Assembly: GCF_018129965.1 (NCBI RefSeq)
Contig: NZ_JAFCKW010000001.1
Span: forward strand, 496,001-560,000
DNA length: 64,000 nucleotides
From: Bradyrhizobium diazoefficiens
GTDB lineage: Bacteria; Pseudomonadota; Alphaproteobacteria; Rhizobiales; Xanthobacteraceae
Direction of reading: 5' to 3'
Shown here: positions 63,980 through 64,000 of the stretch, piece by piece
Layout: every line of letters starts with the position of its first letter
Numbering within the stretch: the first letter of the stretch is position 1
Made by a program: the position numbers and the translations under genes
The notes under the pieces: model-generated
Database searches by the model: none
What the model saw: only the letters and a program-made list of their open reading frames with translations
What the model was told of the DNA's origin: nothing

Positions 63980-64000
63980 TTCGTTTTCGCCACCAGCTTC

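Overview
The window is high-GC DNA, gene-dense on both strands, and looks like the chromosome of an alphaproteobacterium close to Bradyrhizobium. This rests on the pqqABCDE cluster, a transaldolase/glucose-6-phosphate isomerase fusion gene, a PrkA-YeaH-SpoVR operon, DUF3297, DUF3309 and DUF6894 small proteins, and many intergenic palindromic repeats. I saw no rRNA, tRNA, CRISPR array, transposase, integrase or phage gene.

Layout. 1-6.8 kb: the end of a hybrid histidine kinase, an AraC-type regulator, a cupin, a flavin monooxygenase, an unknown exported protein and an orphan solute-binding protein. 7-13.8 kb: an RND efflux pair behind a 16-bp palindrome, then an MFS transporter divergent from an AraC regulator. 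14.1-18.3 kb: malonyl-CoA decarboxylase, an amidase-glutathione peroxidase-DUF3297 operon and a DUF6894 protein. 18.4-23.6 kb: pqqABCDE followed by a coupled prolyl-aminopeptidase-like gene and an unknown gene. 23.8-28.7 kb: an FAD/Fe-S oxidoreductase with the two subunits of a 2-oxoacid:ferredoxin oxidoreductase. 28.7-31.3 kb: small exported or hypothetical genes. 31.5-36.3 kb: prkA-yeaH-spoVR, read leftward from a candidate general-stress (EcfG-type) promoter.

37.5-45.0 kb is a sugar-phosphate operon: tal-pgi fusion, gnd, zwf, pgl, gluconokinase and a HAD phosphatase. 45.2-63.2 kb is an alpha-glucan/trehalose block. GH15 and malQ run leftward. A GlgE-like gene, treS-maltokinase fusion, glgB, glgX, treZ and treY run rightward, with mostly overlapping or adjacent ends. 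Together they could interconvert glycogen, maltodextrin, maltose and trehalose and feed glucose or gluconate into the pentose phosphate route. PQQ biosynthesis fits this, because PQQ-dependent dehydrogenases make gluconate. The window ends with a polyhydroxyalkanoate-associated small protein and a DUF3309 peptide behind a second candidate EcfG promoter.

The most striking observation is that the GlgE-like protein keeps the full GlgE framework but has lost the GH13 nucleophile (Asp to Ala), the arginine two residues before it (to Thr), the acid/base glutamate (to Lys) and part of the donor-phosphate loop. Every other GH13/GH77 enzyme in the block keeps its catalytic residues. The neighbouring maltokinase domain also carries unusual motif substitutions. 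The block may therefore encode a rewired maltose-1-phosphate route with a non-catalytic GlgE.
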